64,000 nt of DNA from Oenanthe sinensis (Eukaryota; Streptophyta; Magnoliopsida; Apiales; Apiaceae), in contig CM053810.1 of NCBI GenBank assembly GCA_028671895.1, positions 27,197,501-27,261,500 of the forward strand, given 5' to 3'. The position numbers and the translations under genes are program-made. Under the pieces are notes generated by a model, which was not told the DNA's origin, did no database searches, and saw nothing but the letters and a program-made list of their open reading frames with translations. This document shows positions 41,926-54,500 of the stretch, one piece after another. The stretch's first letter is position 1. Each line of letters begins with the position of its first letter.

Positions 41926-43499
41926 ATGGCCCCTAATTCTGTTGGGAGATATAATCACCCAATGAAATTATCTTCATTACACGTTCATGTCAATTTTTAC
42001 TTTCATAGCGCCATCTGGACGCCTAACTCCGCATGTGCAGTTATTGTCAGCTTGACGGATAGAGTTTTCTCATATACCGACTTGGACATAAGCGATGTAT
42101 ATGTCAAGTATTGTTCTTCTTTAGAATGTTGTAAAAAGGTCTTCAGTTGTCATAAGATCAAGAGATGAATTTGTTCAAAGCAACCATGTGTCCAATCATT
42201 TTCTGAACGTCGTTATCAGAAGTAAGAGACGAGAACTCTGCTCTGGACTAGCTTCTAGTCCTCTTTGTTTTATTAGCGTGTATGTCATGAGAATTATAGA
42301 TAACGTATTTGTGACATATGTCACACTGTATGCGGTACACATCATATGTGCAATGTATGTTGTAATAAATGTATGACACGTCAGAGCATCATTTACACTT
42401 ATAAATATATAACGATATATATTGATATATCATTAAATGTCAACGTGGATTACCAATTGTTAATTGTAGTTCGTAGGTGCATGCACATGTTTAAATTGCT
42501 AGAAGGCCTTCCCCTCTTGAAACAGACTTAATTTATTATATTTTTCATGGTGTAATAATAAAGCTTGTGGCCTTACAACATTCGCCTTTGTTATGTATAT
42601 GTGTTACTAGGGTTGCCCCTAGTCATAGTTTATACGTTGAGGGTGATCAGCCCTTTTTGTTTGATAGAATCGGGGTACTCAACCCCTTAGTTATCTCGTA
42701 ATCGTAATTGTAGTTAAATAAATATCAACTATCACATATTGTGATGAGTTGTACTAAGAGAAAGTTATTCACGACTAAAGTATAAGAATACAATAATCAT
42801 AGTCACATCGGTGGAGAGACATCATGTATGTTTTTACTATTGTCTAGATAAATCACATAGTTTATAAGCAAGTTGAGCACATAATTTTCATGTGCAAGTA
42901 AAAAATAATAGTCGACATTTAGGGAATAACTTGTCTAGAAAAGTGCATCACAAATATAGGGCATAATGGACACATGTATTTTATCAAGCCATCACATGCA
43001 TTATTCACGCAAGAAGCACTAACACATTACACATGTGTCAAGTCAGAACATAGAAAATGGGTCGTCCACATAACAGATGTATCGACATGGCAATGTATCA
43101 ATAAGCTAATCAATCAAAAGACAGATAAGAGATTACATGTTATATGTTATCAAATGAATTGCATTTCAACTCATTAGAATTAGTGTCCTGTCAAGTGTTG
43201 ATAGCACGTATGCCCCTTGTGTGGCAATAATTTCAACTAAATACGTTCACCTCATGTAGGAGCTTACTCATCAGTGTTAATGTCAATTGTATTTAGGAAG
43301 GTCATTATAAGGACAAGACCTCATCCCTGAACATTCTCAACACGTACACCTCAGTTATAATTCTTTGACACTTTATATTGATAAGGTATCATTTGTATTT
43401 TGGACTTGCCCGTTAATGCGCCCATATCGAGTAGTTGGTTATGTCAATGTAATATTCTATCGACGATTGATGATTGACGAGTGCAAATATTCTGACGGG
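41926..43499 (-). other. Internal region of T, no gene recognised
   Basis: Long decayed stretch between the polypurine tract and the pol fragment. Short ORFs (for example 41905-42168, 42974-43177) show no domains. Presumably eroded pol or unrelated filler. Confidence 0.4.
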
Positions 43500-43912
43500 T
43501 GCATGCCTTTGTCAAGCATTAAATTTTTGACATAATCCATAGCATCTTGTTTAAGTGTAGGCCAATGGTAACCCATCCGTAAGGTTTTGAAGGACAAACT
43601 CTTGCCCCAAGAATGATTTCCACTATCCCTTTCGTATATATCTCATAAGACTTGTCGGGCTTCCTCATCTTCTAAACATCTTTGTAATAATCATGTGGCT
43701 GACTTCTTGAATAAAAAATCATCAATAAGAACAAACCTTGACATCTCCATTCTGAACACTCTGGCCACATTGTTGTTGGTGAGTTGGACATCACTCGACG
43801 GGTACTCCTTGATTTTCAGCATCCAACTTATCGGATACTCATCATCAGCATTACGTCTGTTGACCAGAACCATAACATCATTCAAAATCTTCATACTTGT
43901 TTGCATCGTCCA
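43500..43912 (-). pseudogene. Gypsy pol fragment of T (RNase H-integrase junction)
   Basis: Minus-strand translation gives PISWMLKIKEYPSSD, then VLIDDFLFKKS, a stop, and then DIYERDSGNHSWGKSLSFK and GYHWPTLKQDAMDYV. This is the spacer between RNase H and the His-rich zinc finger of a Gypsy integrase, in the wording of the Tat group. Stops interrupt it and neither catalytic domain remains. Confidence 0.75.
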
Positions 43913-44690
43913 GAGCCATAATTTTTTTCAAGACATCATCCCATTTTGTGGCAGGCTTCAAGACATGTATAATCGATTTGTTGGATGGATCAACTTGACA
44001 AAAAACTGCCCCTAGCCCAGACAATACATCGAATTGATGACTTGTTTATTTAAATCTCTTAGAACCTATCGAGCTCAGCATCGTGTCTTTTTGTGTTGTC
44101 ATATTGTCGTGGGTGTTTTGTGCGATTGTCATTCTTCAACGTACCGTATTCATGCCAATCAGCATCTTGCTGTCTGTCGTCAGGTATGTCATCCATATAT
44201 AGACGTCGTATTACACTTGCATATGTCCATCGTGATGCCATTTTACTATTTAATTTGACTATACTCAACTCCACCTTGAGTATTCATTTTTTAACCGTAA
44301 CAAATTCATGTCAGATTCTAATTATCACAACTGAAACCAGGTCTTATGTGTCTTCTAACATGTTACTTCCATTTCCATCCCTAATAACATCCATTGTACA
44401 GACTTCATGTATGACTCGTTGTATTTCATCAACTACACCATCCATGTTCAAACCTTGTACACACTTGCAGCCATTCGTCATGATGTTATTTCCCCATTGG
44501 ATTTATTTATATTCATCTCCGCCATGAGTGCTTCACTTTCTGATAGTAAAAAATCCATGTCATATTATAATTTCTTTATAGTTGAAACCATATCTCGATT
44601 TGTCATTAGGTTTTTGCCCCCATTAATAATATCTTTGCATTGTAGATCGATCACCATTGTCATAAAATGTATAGACTCTTAGCTAATTTC
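43913..44690 (-). other. Leader/gag-side remnant of T
   Basis: Between the pol fragment and the primer site. A 71-codon minus ORF (44274-44059, MASRWTYASVIRRLYMDD) and scattered pieces could be eroded gag leader, but no family motif is clear. Confidence 0.35.
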
Positions 44691-44705
44691 CCATAGACGG
44701 TGCCA
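44691..44705 (-). promoter_or_regulatory. Primer-binding site of T
   Basis: Minus strand TGGCACCGTCTATGG, a one-base variant of the TGGCGCCGTCT-type site common after Gypsy LTRs in plants. It lies three bases inside the right LTR. Confidence 0.7.
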
Positions 44706-44708
44706 AAC

Positions 44709-45527
44709 TATTTTGCTCAAATTTTATAGGGTAATAGCTAAATCTATATTATTATTTTGGGGATGAATTTTGCTAAAGTAACTAAGAACAAGAAATAGAA
44801 TGAACTAAACAATAAGAACACAAGCAATTTTGGTGACATAGAAAACCACTCGAATGAGGTTAGAAACCGCGGGTGGAACTCTCCCCAGCCAACTATTCCA
44901 CTATAATGATGATCAAGATCGGTTACAAGTTATTTGAATGAATATAAATACATAAACTTCTTACTCGTTAGCTTTCTATCTGTTACTCGTCGGCCCTATG
45001 TATGTAACCCGTCATCTGTATGTATATATATGTGCATTATGTAGTGATGGAAGCTGTATGAGTTGTATATGTATAATGGCTAATAGAGGTTGGATATATG
45101 TATAATAAAAGTTGTGTGTATGTATTATGGTTGTGGTAGTCCCCTCTTTCATGATGTTTTCCTTTATTTATATTTGAATATGTAACTCCCATATTGATGA
45201 GAATTAATTGTCATTATTGTCTTTCCTTATTTGTTGTGAAACTGATTATCATCAATACCTTCCTTATTGATAGAGAAACTGATACTCATCAAAATCCTTC
45301 CTTTCTTGTATAAAAACTGATATTTATCAATATCTCTCCTTATTTGCTGTAATCTCAATATTTATCTCCTTATATATATATCCATATACCGTAACTAATT
45401 ATGCCCGTTATCTAGTCATCAGTGTATTTTTCACCCGTCGGTCGTATTGTCGACATCTAACTCAGTCGTCAATTCAGTTTCCAGTCGTCAATTCATTTTT
45501 GAACTTGTAATTTTTCTGGTACAAACA
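44709..45527 (-). repeat. Right LTR (5' LTR) of T
   Basis: About 819 bp matching the split left LTR. On the minus strand it begins TGTTTGTACCAG. The LTRs differ at many positions, so T is clearly older than A. Confidence 0.8.
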
Positions 45528-46042
45528 CATTACTTTCAGGTTTGGATAACTATAAATCAATGTGGTCTCTATGAATGTCAAGTTTTAATTTGACATTGAA
45601 GGGATATAAAGAATTGGTGAAGGAAATGCCAAGGTTAAATGTTGAGGTGATAAAAGATGAAGACAATGATGAGGCTCATAAAGTATATGTTTATCGGTCT
45701 TTAACAGGTCCAAGAAGTGATGCACCATCTTTTGTAGGCTCTCTTTAGACTATAAAAAATAGTTTTTGGTAACATAACAATGAAGCTTTAAAGCAAGTGT
45801 TTAAAAAGATTCAGTGTCAATTCCAATAACACTTTCTCTGTTCAAGCCTATTAAAAGTGACGACTCTCCATTAGACGTGCTGTTGAAAATTTGTGAAGTG
45901 TGAAAATACTCAGTTTTATAAAAGAAGTGGCCGGATGCGCTGAGCTGAGGCATTGATTCAAGATATTAGAGTTAAAGGTGTTTTTACACACACAAGTTCA
46001 GTTGTTTGTTATTTGATTTTTAAATTTTTGTAGAAAAATTTA
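45528..46042. other. Unassigned sequence between T and W
   Basis: No recognised element. From 45533 one frame reads SGLDNYKSMWSL, a stop, then about 55 open codons including LKGYKELVKEMPRLN, to a stop near 45750. It may be an old coding remnant; no family recognised. Confidence 0.3.
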
Positions 46043-47307
46043 TTATAGGTTCAAACTATCATAGAAGGGGGGGTTGAATGCGATATGGATAATTTTTCGA
46101 TTTGGTTCGTGTTTTTAGATCTGTTCTTAGTGAGCAATAAATATAGCAGTTATGATTCTAAACAATAAGAACAATCTTCGAGAATATACTTGTATTATAT
46201 AAACCCAAGGTGCTACATTCTCACACAGATGTATGAGCTACAATGAATCTCACAACAAGAAATAAATACGAGCTTTAATGGCAGTACGTATCCTCTATGT
46301 CTCTCTCTCAACTGTATTTATTTATGTGTGTTGTGTTCTGATTACATACAAAATGAAAATATATTTTGTTTATATGTAGACTTTACAATAAAGTGAAATA
46401 CGATTTTAAGTGTCGACTAATTCTTCCCTGTATGTTGACTTGAGTTGACCCTTGGATAATTCTCTATGTTTCGAAGTATGTTGTCTTGTATAGAGTACTT
46501 AGAAAATAATTCAGCCTTTGAGAAGAGCTATGTGTCAAAGTTTAGTTCCTTGTATACATGCCTTAGTCATTTTGAACCATTTAGATATAAGTGTCGAATT
46601 CTCTTTACAATGGAGTCCACGTAATGTCATACTCTAGCATGCCTTAGAATTATTTCCATCACCTAAGTCATGCATGTGTCGAATTCAATGCCCCATGAAA
46701 TCCATGTGTCAACTTTTCTTTACTCTAGTGTGCCTTAGAACATTTTCCATCACATAAGTAATACATGTGTCAAATTTCTTCCCTTGTACAATGACTTTGA
46801 ATATTTTGACATCCTTAAAAGCCATGTGTCGAATTTTTCTACCATGTGCAACTTGACTTAGTTTCTTTTCGCTTGCATACTTGGCTTCCTGTCAATTCTT
46901 CTTCTGCATAGAATATGTTAATCAATTTCTTTTGTGCTGACACTTAGTGCACTAGTCTGTTTCATAAGTGACTAATACTGAATTGATCATCATACTCTCA
47001 ATTCAAATTAATTGACAATCTTATTGTATTCTTTTATTTCTTCTGATCTTCATTGAAATCGCCTGGCACTGATTACTTGATCTTCAATGCTTTCTGAAAT
47101 AATGAATAACTTATTCTTCACTGATGCTTGAACATAGTAATGAACTTCTTTCGGTGATCTTCAATATTCCATCAAATACCTCGATACGTGTAGTTGCCTG
47201 ATCTTCAATGTAGATTCCTGTGATTACAATAATATTATTTACTAGTCCTTTACTTTTAGTTGAGTTACAGTTCCTCGATTACATTTTATGTTATATTATA
47301 CTTTACA
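46043..47307 (-). repeat. 3' LTR of Copia element W
   Basis: On the minus strand it begins TGTAAAGTATAATA at 47307, beside a polypurine tract, and ends past a C-rich tract (+ GAAGGGGGGGTTGAATG) near 46043. The terminal bases are degenerate, so the end is approximate. Shared blocks AAGCATCAGTGAAGAATAA (minus, about 47108-47126) and AACAGACTAGTGCACTAAG (minus, about 46945-46963) are present. Confidence 0.75.
46395..46845. repeat. ATGTGTCGAATT motif array in LTR-W
   Basis: About ten copies of (A)TGTGTCGAATT or TGTGTCAA(A/C)TT, loosely spaced 40-60 bp, each in a similar context (for example CATGTGTCGAATTC). This is a fifth motif family in the same LTR position. Confidence 0.65.
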
Positions 47308-47321
47308 ATCTCCCCCTATTT
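47308..47321 (-). promoter_or_regulatory. Polypurine tract of W
   Basis: Minus strand AAATAGGGGGAGAT directly before the LTR start at 47307. Confidence 0.8.
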
Positions 47322-47519
47322 AATTGTTAGAGTTCGACAAACAAATTCTAAAGAAAAGAAGATAACTTAACTAACAATACAAGAAAAAGTAAAGTGCGGA
47401 ATGACTGTAAATAAAATTAATTACATTCTGGATTAAATATTACAATTCCAGGTTTCATTATAGCTAAGTTACAAGAATGAGTTTACTCCTCTAACCTGAA
47501 CTAATATTTCCATTTCATT

Positions 47520-49050
47520 CTTCATTCTTGGACCTTTTCTATTCTCCTTCTGACAATATCGTGAGCCTCCCATTCTAAAAGACTTCTAGGCTTTGGATAT
47601 TGCAGCTGATCAAAGATAAGTTGTAGCAGAGGCACACTCCTGAATCTTTTCAATTCACTAAATTTGAAACTTAGTTAATGAGTCCACCCTTGCACCATAA
47701 CTCTTTTTTGTGATTAACATCCACCCGATCTGTAATCATTTGATCTTCTTGTAACACTTTGTCCATATAGGCTTCTTCTACTTCTCGTAGCACGATTTTG
47801 TCTTCAAGATGAGTTCCTGAGTTTTTCCAAAATTCTTCCAATCACTTTGAAATTTTCATTTCTGATTCTACTCATTTTGATTTCACTTTCACTTTCATTT
47901 CTGTTTGAGTAAATTACTCTTAGTGGATTGGTGAGGACCATTGGTTTTCTTACTTCTATAGAATCAAAATTGGGTTTTGTTGCTTCTTCTTCTGGCACAT
48001 ATTTTATTAGATCAAACTTGTGTTCATCACCCAGATCAGCTCTGAAAGGTTCTCTAGATTGAGTACCTTTTGATGGATCAAATATTTTTATGTTCTCGAT
48101 ATCTCTTCCTAGAGCTTCTGAGATGTTTAACCTATAAGAAAAGATTCTTTCTGCCGCTTTCCACTTTTCAGGATTTCTAAACCCTTTTCATCTTAGGAAG
48201 CCCTCAACAAACTTCAATCGTCTGAGTGAGTAGTACAGCAATGTTTCATGATCCAGTCTCAGTATCTGAAGAAATCTGTCTTTGAAATATCTGACTTGAT
48301 ACAGATCCTGTTGAATTTCTGGTTCTGTTTTTTCCATTAGCTTTTCAATCATTTCTGCAATCAATTCATTCTCAGAGGACTCATGGATTATGATTTTATG
48401 CTTCAGTGCAAACAACTCAGTCAAAGACCTTTTCTTAAGAAATTCACTTGATATAGTCTTTAACCCATAGTTATTGAAAGACAGGGTTCATCTCTAAACT
48501 TCTGACCTCGGTGCCAAAGAAACCACCAGATAAGATATTTCACTTTTCAACTCAAAGTAATAGTTGTTCATGCTTTTGTTTCTAGCCCTAGAGATTCGGA
48601 ACAGTTTAAGAACTTCTTCATCATTATTGTTAGAAGCACCAATGTCAGGTCTTCTTAAGTTGACTCTTGCTGTCTCCCACTTTCTTCATGTTCTTGAAAC
48701 AAAAAGCTTCTTTTTCTTCTTCTGGTACTTCACCAATTTGATTGTCTTATTTTCTCATGAGTTGAATGAAAGTCTTCATATGTCTTGTAGTCAGCCTCCT
48801 TGACTTTCTTGATTTTGTGCTTATCAATATAGTCAGAAAAGGTTCTTGGATATGCAGCTTCATTGACATATGAGTTCATCTCAACAAACGGATCATTATT
48901 TGGAATCTCTCTTTCTTCTAGTTCCTCCACCTCAGCATATGCATCAACAATTTCTTTTCCTTGATCAGAAGAACCACCAATAATTTCATTCCCTTTATCA
49001 GATATAGTCATAAAATTAATATTAACATCTGCTAACAAATCGAAATGCAA
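47520..49050 (-). pseudogene. ORF3 fragment of Copia element W
   Basis: Minus-strand pieces 49050-48730, 48424-48188 and 47998-47804 with broken frames. 48424-48188 carries YQVRYFKDRFLQILRLD, matching YEVRFVKNNRYQIIRFN of A and YEVRFFSNKLYQIMQLN of X in the C-terminal ORF3 domain. 49050-48730 has a DQGKEIVD segment and an acidic region in the place of A's STKGEK region. The 5' part of the gene, pol, gag and the other LTR are missing. The reading stops where 125-bp direct repeats begin. Confidence 0.7.
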
Positions 49051-49372
49051 TCACTAATTTATATTAGATAAATCAATATTTTATATTATAACAATCACTA
49101 ATTTGTATTATAAGAATCACCAAAGTCACCGGTTTTATATACGTTGCAGTGGGACCCACTGCCATGCAGCAAGCGATGATGTGATACTAGGACCCACTGC
49201 CACATCATCATTTGTTGACGTGGCAGTGACGCGTCATCAGAGTCCTAAAATTAATATTAACATTTGCTACTAGATCGAAATGCAATCACTAATTTATATT
49301 AGTTCAATCACTAATTTGTACTATAAAAAACACTAATTTGTATTATAAGAATCACCAAAATCACTAGTTTTG
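49012..49372. repeat. 125-bp direct repeats flanking a GC-rich palindromic core
   Basis: 49012-49142 and 49244-49372 share AAAATTAATATTAACAT, TCGAAATGCAATCACTAATT and TAAGAATCACCAAA in order. Between them (about 49149-49243) is GC-richer DNA with GCAGTGGGACCCACTGC, a near-perfect palindrome, a second GGACCCACTGCCACATCATC, and TGACGTGGCAGTGACGCGTC. It could be a small transposon-like unit or a segmental duplication. Confidence 0.6.
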
Positions 49373-49633
49373 TTAAATAAATACATAAGGAGATTACTGG
49401 AAAAATGGAAGTCGTCGGAATATAACACATATGGTATGGAAACTTGTCGTTGGGAGATGGAGAAAAATATGGTGAACTTAGATTTGAAAAAAAGTTTACC
49501 AATTAGAGGGAAAAATCATATTAAAAATGGAGGGAACTGGGTATATTTAATTAGTGTGCAGTGTATTGGGTTGGATCCCTATTTGATCTACTTTTTACTT
49601 TATATTCTAATTTAGTTGCTACTAGTGTAGGAT

Positions 49634-49664
<31 letters not shown>

Positions 49665-50326
49665 CACTGTTGTGCTCAATGATAAATCGGAAGTTGGTGG
49701 GTATTGACATCAATTTCTATTCATGTCTACCAAGAAATTAGTTATAAAAAAACTTAAAAGTCAAATATGTACCATTTTTCGTACAAGAGTGGTCGAAGAG
49801 TTTAATATTTTTGTAGTTAAATTACTCTCTTTTACCGGCGTGTGCTCTCCCATTTTCGACCTTTTTTATCGGATTATGGTCGAGTTGTATAAAATTATAA
49901 ATTTTGATGATTGAATCGGACATTTTAAAACTCTTGTGGCCAGTGTGTCTATTGGTGTAAACTTGGATGGTAAATTATTAATAACCCTATTATATATTAA
50001 GATTCTTATGTATTTCAAAGTCCATTTTTTGAGTGAAAAATGGATAAGTACTTATTTTTTAAGTAATAATTAGTCTTAATATTTATAATAAATTATAAAA
50101 ATATTATAGTTATTAAGGAATCAAGCTTAAGTATGTGATTCCATACTAGGTTAACATTTTTTCTAAAATTTTAAGTTATTAGGAAAAGAACTTATCAATA
50201 TCTTATATTATATATCAACTCTCTCAAAATGTAGTTAAAATATTTTTTTCATGGACTTGTGAAACATTTTAATTCGGTTATATAATTATATTTTATATAT
50301 ATATATATAAACTTTTTTAAACAGAT
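49373..50326. other. Unassigned AT-rich sequence with a (TA)n microsatellite
   Basis: A (TA)n run occupies about 49633-49658. No gene or transposon ends recognised elsewhere; the ORFs at 49370-49615 and 49723-49914 show no domain. Confidence 0.4.
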
Positions 50327-51429
50327 TGAATGTTGCAGAAGGGAGGGTTGAACGTAACTTGTTAAATAATCATTAATCTCACTAATAACAAATAAGATTA
50401 ATGTTTAACAAGTTATAAATGCAAACAAACAAGCAGATCAAGACACAATATTTAAACTTCAAAATTAATATATTATTAATTTTATTGTTACAAATGTACT
50501 GGAAAATAATTTCAGCTACAAAGTTACAATAACAATTAGATTTGCTATTGTTACTAATCTTGAGAGAATAGACAAGTTCTAGCTTAGTTCCCTTTGATGA
50601 AAAGTTCTTGTGGGATATGTTGTATTTATAATGAAACACATATCTCACTTATAGGTGCACTTTTCCTTTATCATACAATAAAGCTTGAGATAGAAACTTT
50701 ACTTTTCCTGTTTAACCTTGACTTCATTCAATTTGTAGATAAAGTTATTCTGAGATGTACAGAAATCCTTTACTCCTTGAACACACTTTATCTTTTTGTT
50801 TATCTTCTCCTAAGTTACAGTAGTAGACTTGTCAGAGTAGATTGAGATATCAAAATCATTCCTTGTATTTTTCATATCTACTCTGCTACCAGGAACAGAC
50901 TGTCAGCTTCACTAAAAGTATACTATCAACTTTTAGCTCCTCTATGGTGACAGTATTTTCGGCTCCACATACTTTGTTGTAGATCTTTGATAGTCCACTA
51001 AAATATACTGTCTCCAAATCAGCTGTCAACTATCCTCGCCAATATTGTTGTCAACTTGATGTCTTCAAATATTCATTATCCGCCAAGTTTATTGTCGAGG
51101 GAATAGTTGTTGTCACTATTCCTTTGTGTTGTCACTTGAATATGTTGTCATAGGCTTTAGTGTTGAATGTTACTGTCGTGAATTTGAACCATGTTGTGCA
51201 TGAACACTTTGTGAACTTCTACTTCTTGGATCAAGTTATTACATTTGTACAAGATACTAACTATTAAACTTACTGTCACATATTTGTGCTTTGTTTAAAC
51301 ATACTATTTCAAGTGACTGTTTAAAACATACTGTTAGTATACATATGACAGTACATTTTACTTAGTTTATTTTCTGATTAAGACTAAGTAATAAAATTGA
51401 CTACATTGTTAACCCCACAATCCCTAGCA
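50327..51429 (-). repeat. 3' LTR of Z
   Basis: On the minus strand it begins TGCTAGGGATTGTGGGG at 51429, next to a polypurine tract, and ends in CTTCTGCAACATTCA near 50327. A C-rich stretch with interruptions (+ GAAGGGAGGGTTGAACG) lies at the end. TATA-like TATAAATAC (minus, about 50624-50632) follows the motif array, as in A. Confidence 0.75.
50890..51380. repeat. TACTGTCA/TGACAGTA motif array in LTR-Z
   Basis: About 18 copies of (T)ACTGTCA(A), TTGTCAAC or the complement TGACAGTA, spaced 15-40 bp. The same motif is dense in Z's pol-ORF3 spacer (56745-57035), and also inside its gag (60990-61210) and ORF3 (53160-53265, 54975-55045). Confidence 0.8.
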
Positions 51430-51445
51430 ATCTTCCCCAATTTGT
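51430..51445 (-). promoter_or_regulatory. Polypurine tract of Z
   Basis: Minus strand AAATTGGGGAAGAT immediately before the LTR start at 51429, a variant of the AAATAGGGGGAGAT tract of the other elements. Confidence 0.75.
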
Positions 51446-51594
51446 TTTTATGTAAAATAAAGAAAAATTCAAAATAGATTGCAAGTACTAACTCAACTAA
51501 TAAATTGAAGTGTTTGTACAAAAAAATATTCAAGAGTTACAAGTACAAAATTTTCAATTTCTCAACTACATGCTCCTCTTGTCTGAGCAGATCT

Positions 51595-54500
51595 TTAAAT
51601 TTTGCTTGAGCTTCCTTGATCTGATTTCTTCTGAGGGTTCTTCCTTTCATATAGAAATTCCAAAGATCTAAGAGCCCTCTTCTCTTCATCAGACTTGGCA
51701 TGAACAGACACACAATTCAGTACGAGTTTTATCAATTTATAAGATATGCTCTTCAAATCATGATAGGAGTAGTAGTATTCCACTGGTCTTTTGGAAATGC
51801 AGAGATATTTAACCCCAAATTCATCAGTAAGAAATCTGGCTTTGGAAGATGTGAATAGTTGATTTACTCTCAGTTTGCCTATATCATCATCTTCTTTTGA
51901 CCTTGATTCAATGATCTTTCCTGTTGCTGCACTCAAGTTTCTTTCAGTTTCCAGAAGTGATCCTGTTGTCAGTCTGAAAATTCTTCTCAGAGTTGCAGTG
52001 TTGATAATCCTAAAATATTCATCCTTGACTTCAATACTGTCAATGATGATTATCAATGGATTTGTAAGAATAGGAGAAATGTAAATAGGAAATCTTGAGT
52101 ACTTATCATTCAGCTTGGCAGCTGCAAAATCCATATCAGCTTCTTTATTATGCCTTTTTACCCTTTCAATTTTCTTCTTCACTTCATCAACCTTGGAGTC
52201 ATGCTTCCTTAGCTTCTCCCTTTCCTCTATCTTTTTTTTACCTTGAAGTCACAGATATCTAGAGCTCTGTTTTTAAGATTAATTACATCAGGTTTGTTAC
52301 CTTGAGTAATTGTCTTTTGATTAGCTCTGTGAGTTCAGGCTCCTTCTCTGCCAGCAATTTCATCTCATCAAAAGATATAGTGTCATCAGATCCACTTGTG
52401 TCATAAAAGATAACTCTATCTAGATTCCTGAGAAGACACTTTTGAGCTTTCTCATAATCAATCTTGCTTTCATATTCCTTCTTTTCCTTTGCTATAATAA
52501 TCCTTTGAATTGTTGGAATGAACTCCTGTTCCTCGGGATAAGGATACTTAAATAATTGCTCAACAAGTTTCAGAAGTAGATCGGTATTTTTGTCTTGCAA
52601 GGAATCCATACTCTAGAATTCTTTGACACCTTTTTCAGCTTCAAACATCACACCATCTGGATATACTACTGACTCTGTCTCTTCAATATCATTTTCATCT
52701 AAAGGGTGAGATTTGATGGTATCCATGAGCTCCATAAATTTTCTGATCAACATGCCTCTAAGAACACCAGTCTTTACATCTGTTCCTTTAATGATTTGCA
52801 GCATTCTTCAGACCATAAAGTAGTTTTCACCCTTCAACTTATAATAGAATTCCTCAATCAAACTAGTAGAATAGATGACATTCACTTTTCTCAAAGAGTT
52901 GAACTCAGACCATTAAGCAATAACTTTAGTGATTAGATATGATTTTGTCTCTTCTATGTTGTTGATGGTAGGTCTTCTCACATCCAAACAATCTTCATGA
53001 ATTTTCTCATAAATCAGCTTCCATCTTGAAATGCTAGGCATATTCTTCTGACTTGCTCAGCTAGCCATAGACTTGGTTGTCCCAGATGCATAGACTTCTT
53101 CTCCAATAAGCCTTCTAGCCTTTGTCCTCACTCTCCTCTTCTTGAAAGAACTTTCCTCTTTATCACTCCTGACAGTATCTTTAGAAGTTGCTCCCAAATT
53201 TGTTATGATAGTATGTTCTACCTTTTATTACTCCTAACAGTGTCTTTTATGACAGCAACTTTCTTGTCAGCTTCAAATCCAAGAACCACCTGTTTCATCA
53301 CTCATCCTTCAACTTCATCTGTAAACTTTTTATCATTCTCATCATCATCACCATCCTTATTTACAGCTCTAGAGGTCCCTTCACCACTATTGTTGTTGGA
53401 CTTTGAGCTACATGCACCTCCATCAGGCTTTCCATCATCATTATCATCATCATTGTCACTTCCCTTGTCATCACCATCATTTCCCTTATCCATCTTTTTA
53501 GTTTTCTTTTTTCAAACCTCTCAACCTCCTCCTTCAAAATTCCCACCACTTCCATTATTTCTTCAGACTAAGGTAACTTCGAGAAGTAGTTGTAAGCATC
53601 ACTCACAATTCTAGGGTTGTATTGACTCACTTTTTCCAAATTTATGGTTCTGTACCTTGCATCTAAAGAGAAACAATACTCGATGCAGATAGGGTTAAGA
53701 GTAATTTCAGGAAGCTTTTCCTTGACCATGTTCAGCAAAACTTTCTTGAGATTTCATTTAACAAGGACTTTTCAATCTTTATCTTGAGTCTTATGGCTTC
53801 CATTACTGACACTTCTTGCCTGCTTAAGTATCTCAGGCTGATGTACCAGCTTAATCTACCTTCAATCCTCACAGTGATTACCCATTTATTACTTTTAGAC
53901 ACCAACATTGTTGCACCAATGGTTGTCCTCATAAGCTTAAAAACTTTTTTAGGATTCCTGTTGGATGATTTTATTAGATCATTTATTCTTTTATTGAAGC
54001 TTGCATCCTCAAAAATTATGTTATTCTCATTTGCATAAATCATGAGCATATTGGCTTCATCCTCAGGTAGATCTTCCCTTTCTTCAACAATGAAGGCATT
54101 AAATTAACTTCAAATAGCTATCATTGCCCTTGCCAGCTACATGAATAGGGGCCTTCACCACATCCTCCCTTATCTCAATGCATTTCTCCTTAGGCCTTAC
54201 TATTTTCTTCTTTTCCTTATCACCTCCAAGCTTCTCAGCCATCTCAGTAGTAACTTTTGACGGAAGTGCTAATTGATCCTCTCCCTGAGATGTAGCTTGC
54301 TTCACTTCCTTGTCACTCCTGGTTTCATTTTGATTAGCACCATTCTTATCACACCTTTCATCAAAGACTTCAACTTCTATACTTTTCTCCCCCTTAGTTG
54401 AGGTAGCAACTGCAGGGATTGAAAATTTGGCATTGAACTTTTAAAGTTTTTCAAAAATATCTTTAAAGCCTTCATTCACTATCTGCTCCAAACTTGTCAT

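Larger units (their letters stand above)
27775..45527 (-). mobile_element. Gypsy-derived element T, internally reduced, split by element A
   Basis: Two LTRs of about 820 bp flank an internal region of about 2.8 kb once A (28445-41770) is removed. A minus-strand primer site (TGGCACCGTCTATGG) lies beside the right LTR. A purine-rich AGAATTAGGGGCCAT lies beside the left LTR, so the element runs on the minus strand. Only a small piece of pol survives. The primer-site sequence and the RNase H/integrase wording resemble Tat-type Gypsy elements. It is probably non-autonomous. Confidence 0.7.

Noticed and set aside
53213..53614. 133-codon Ser/Pro-rich plus-strand ORF
   Set aside because: Antisense shadow of the acidic, Lys/Asp-rich middle of Z's ORF3.
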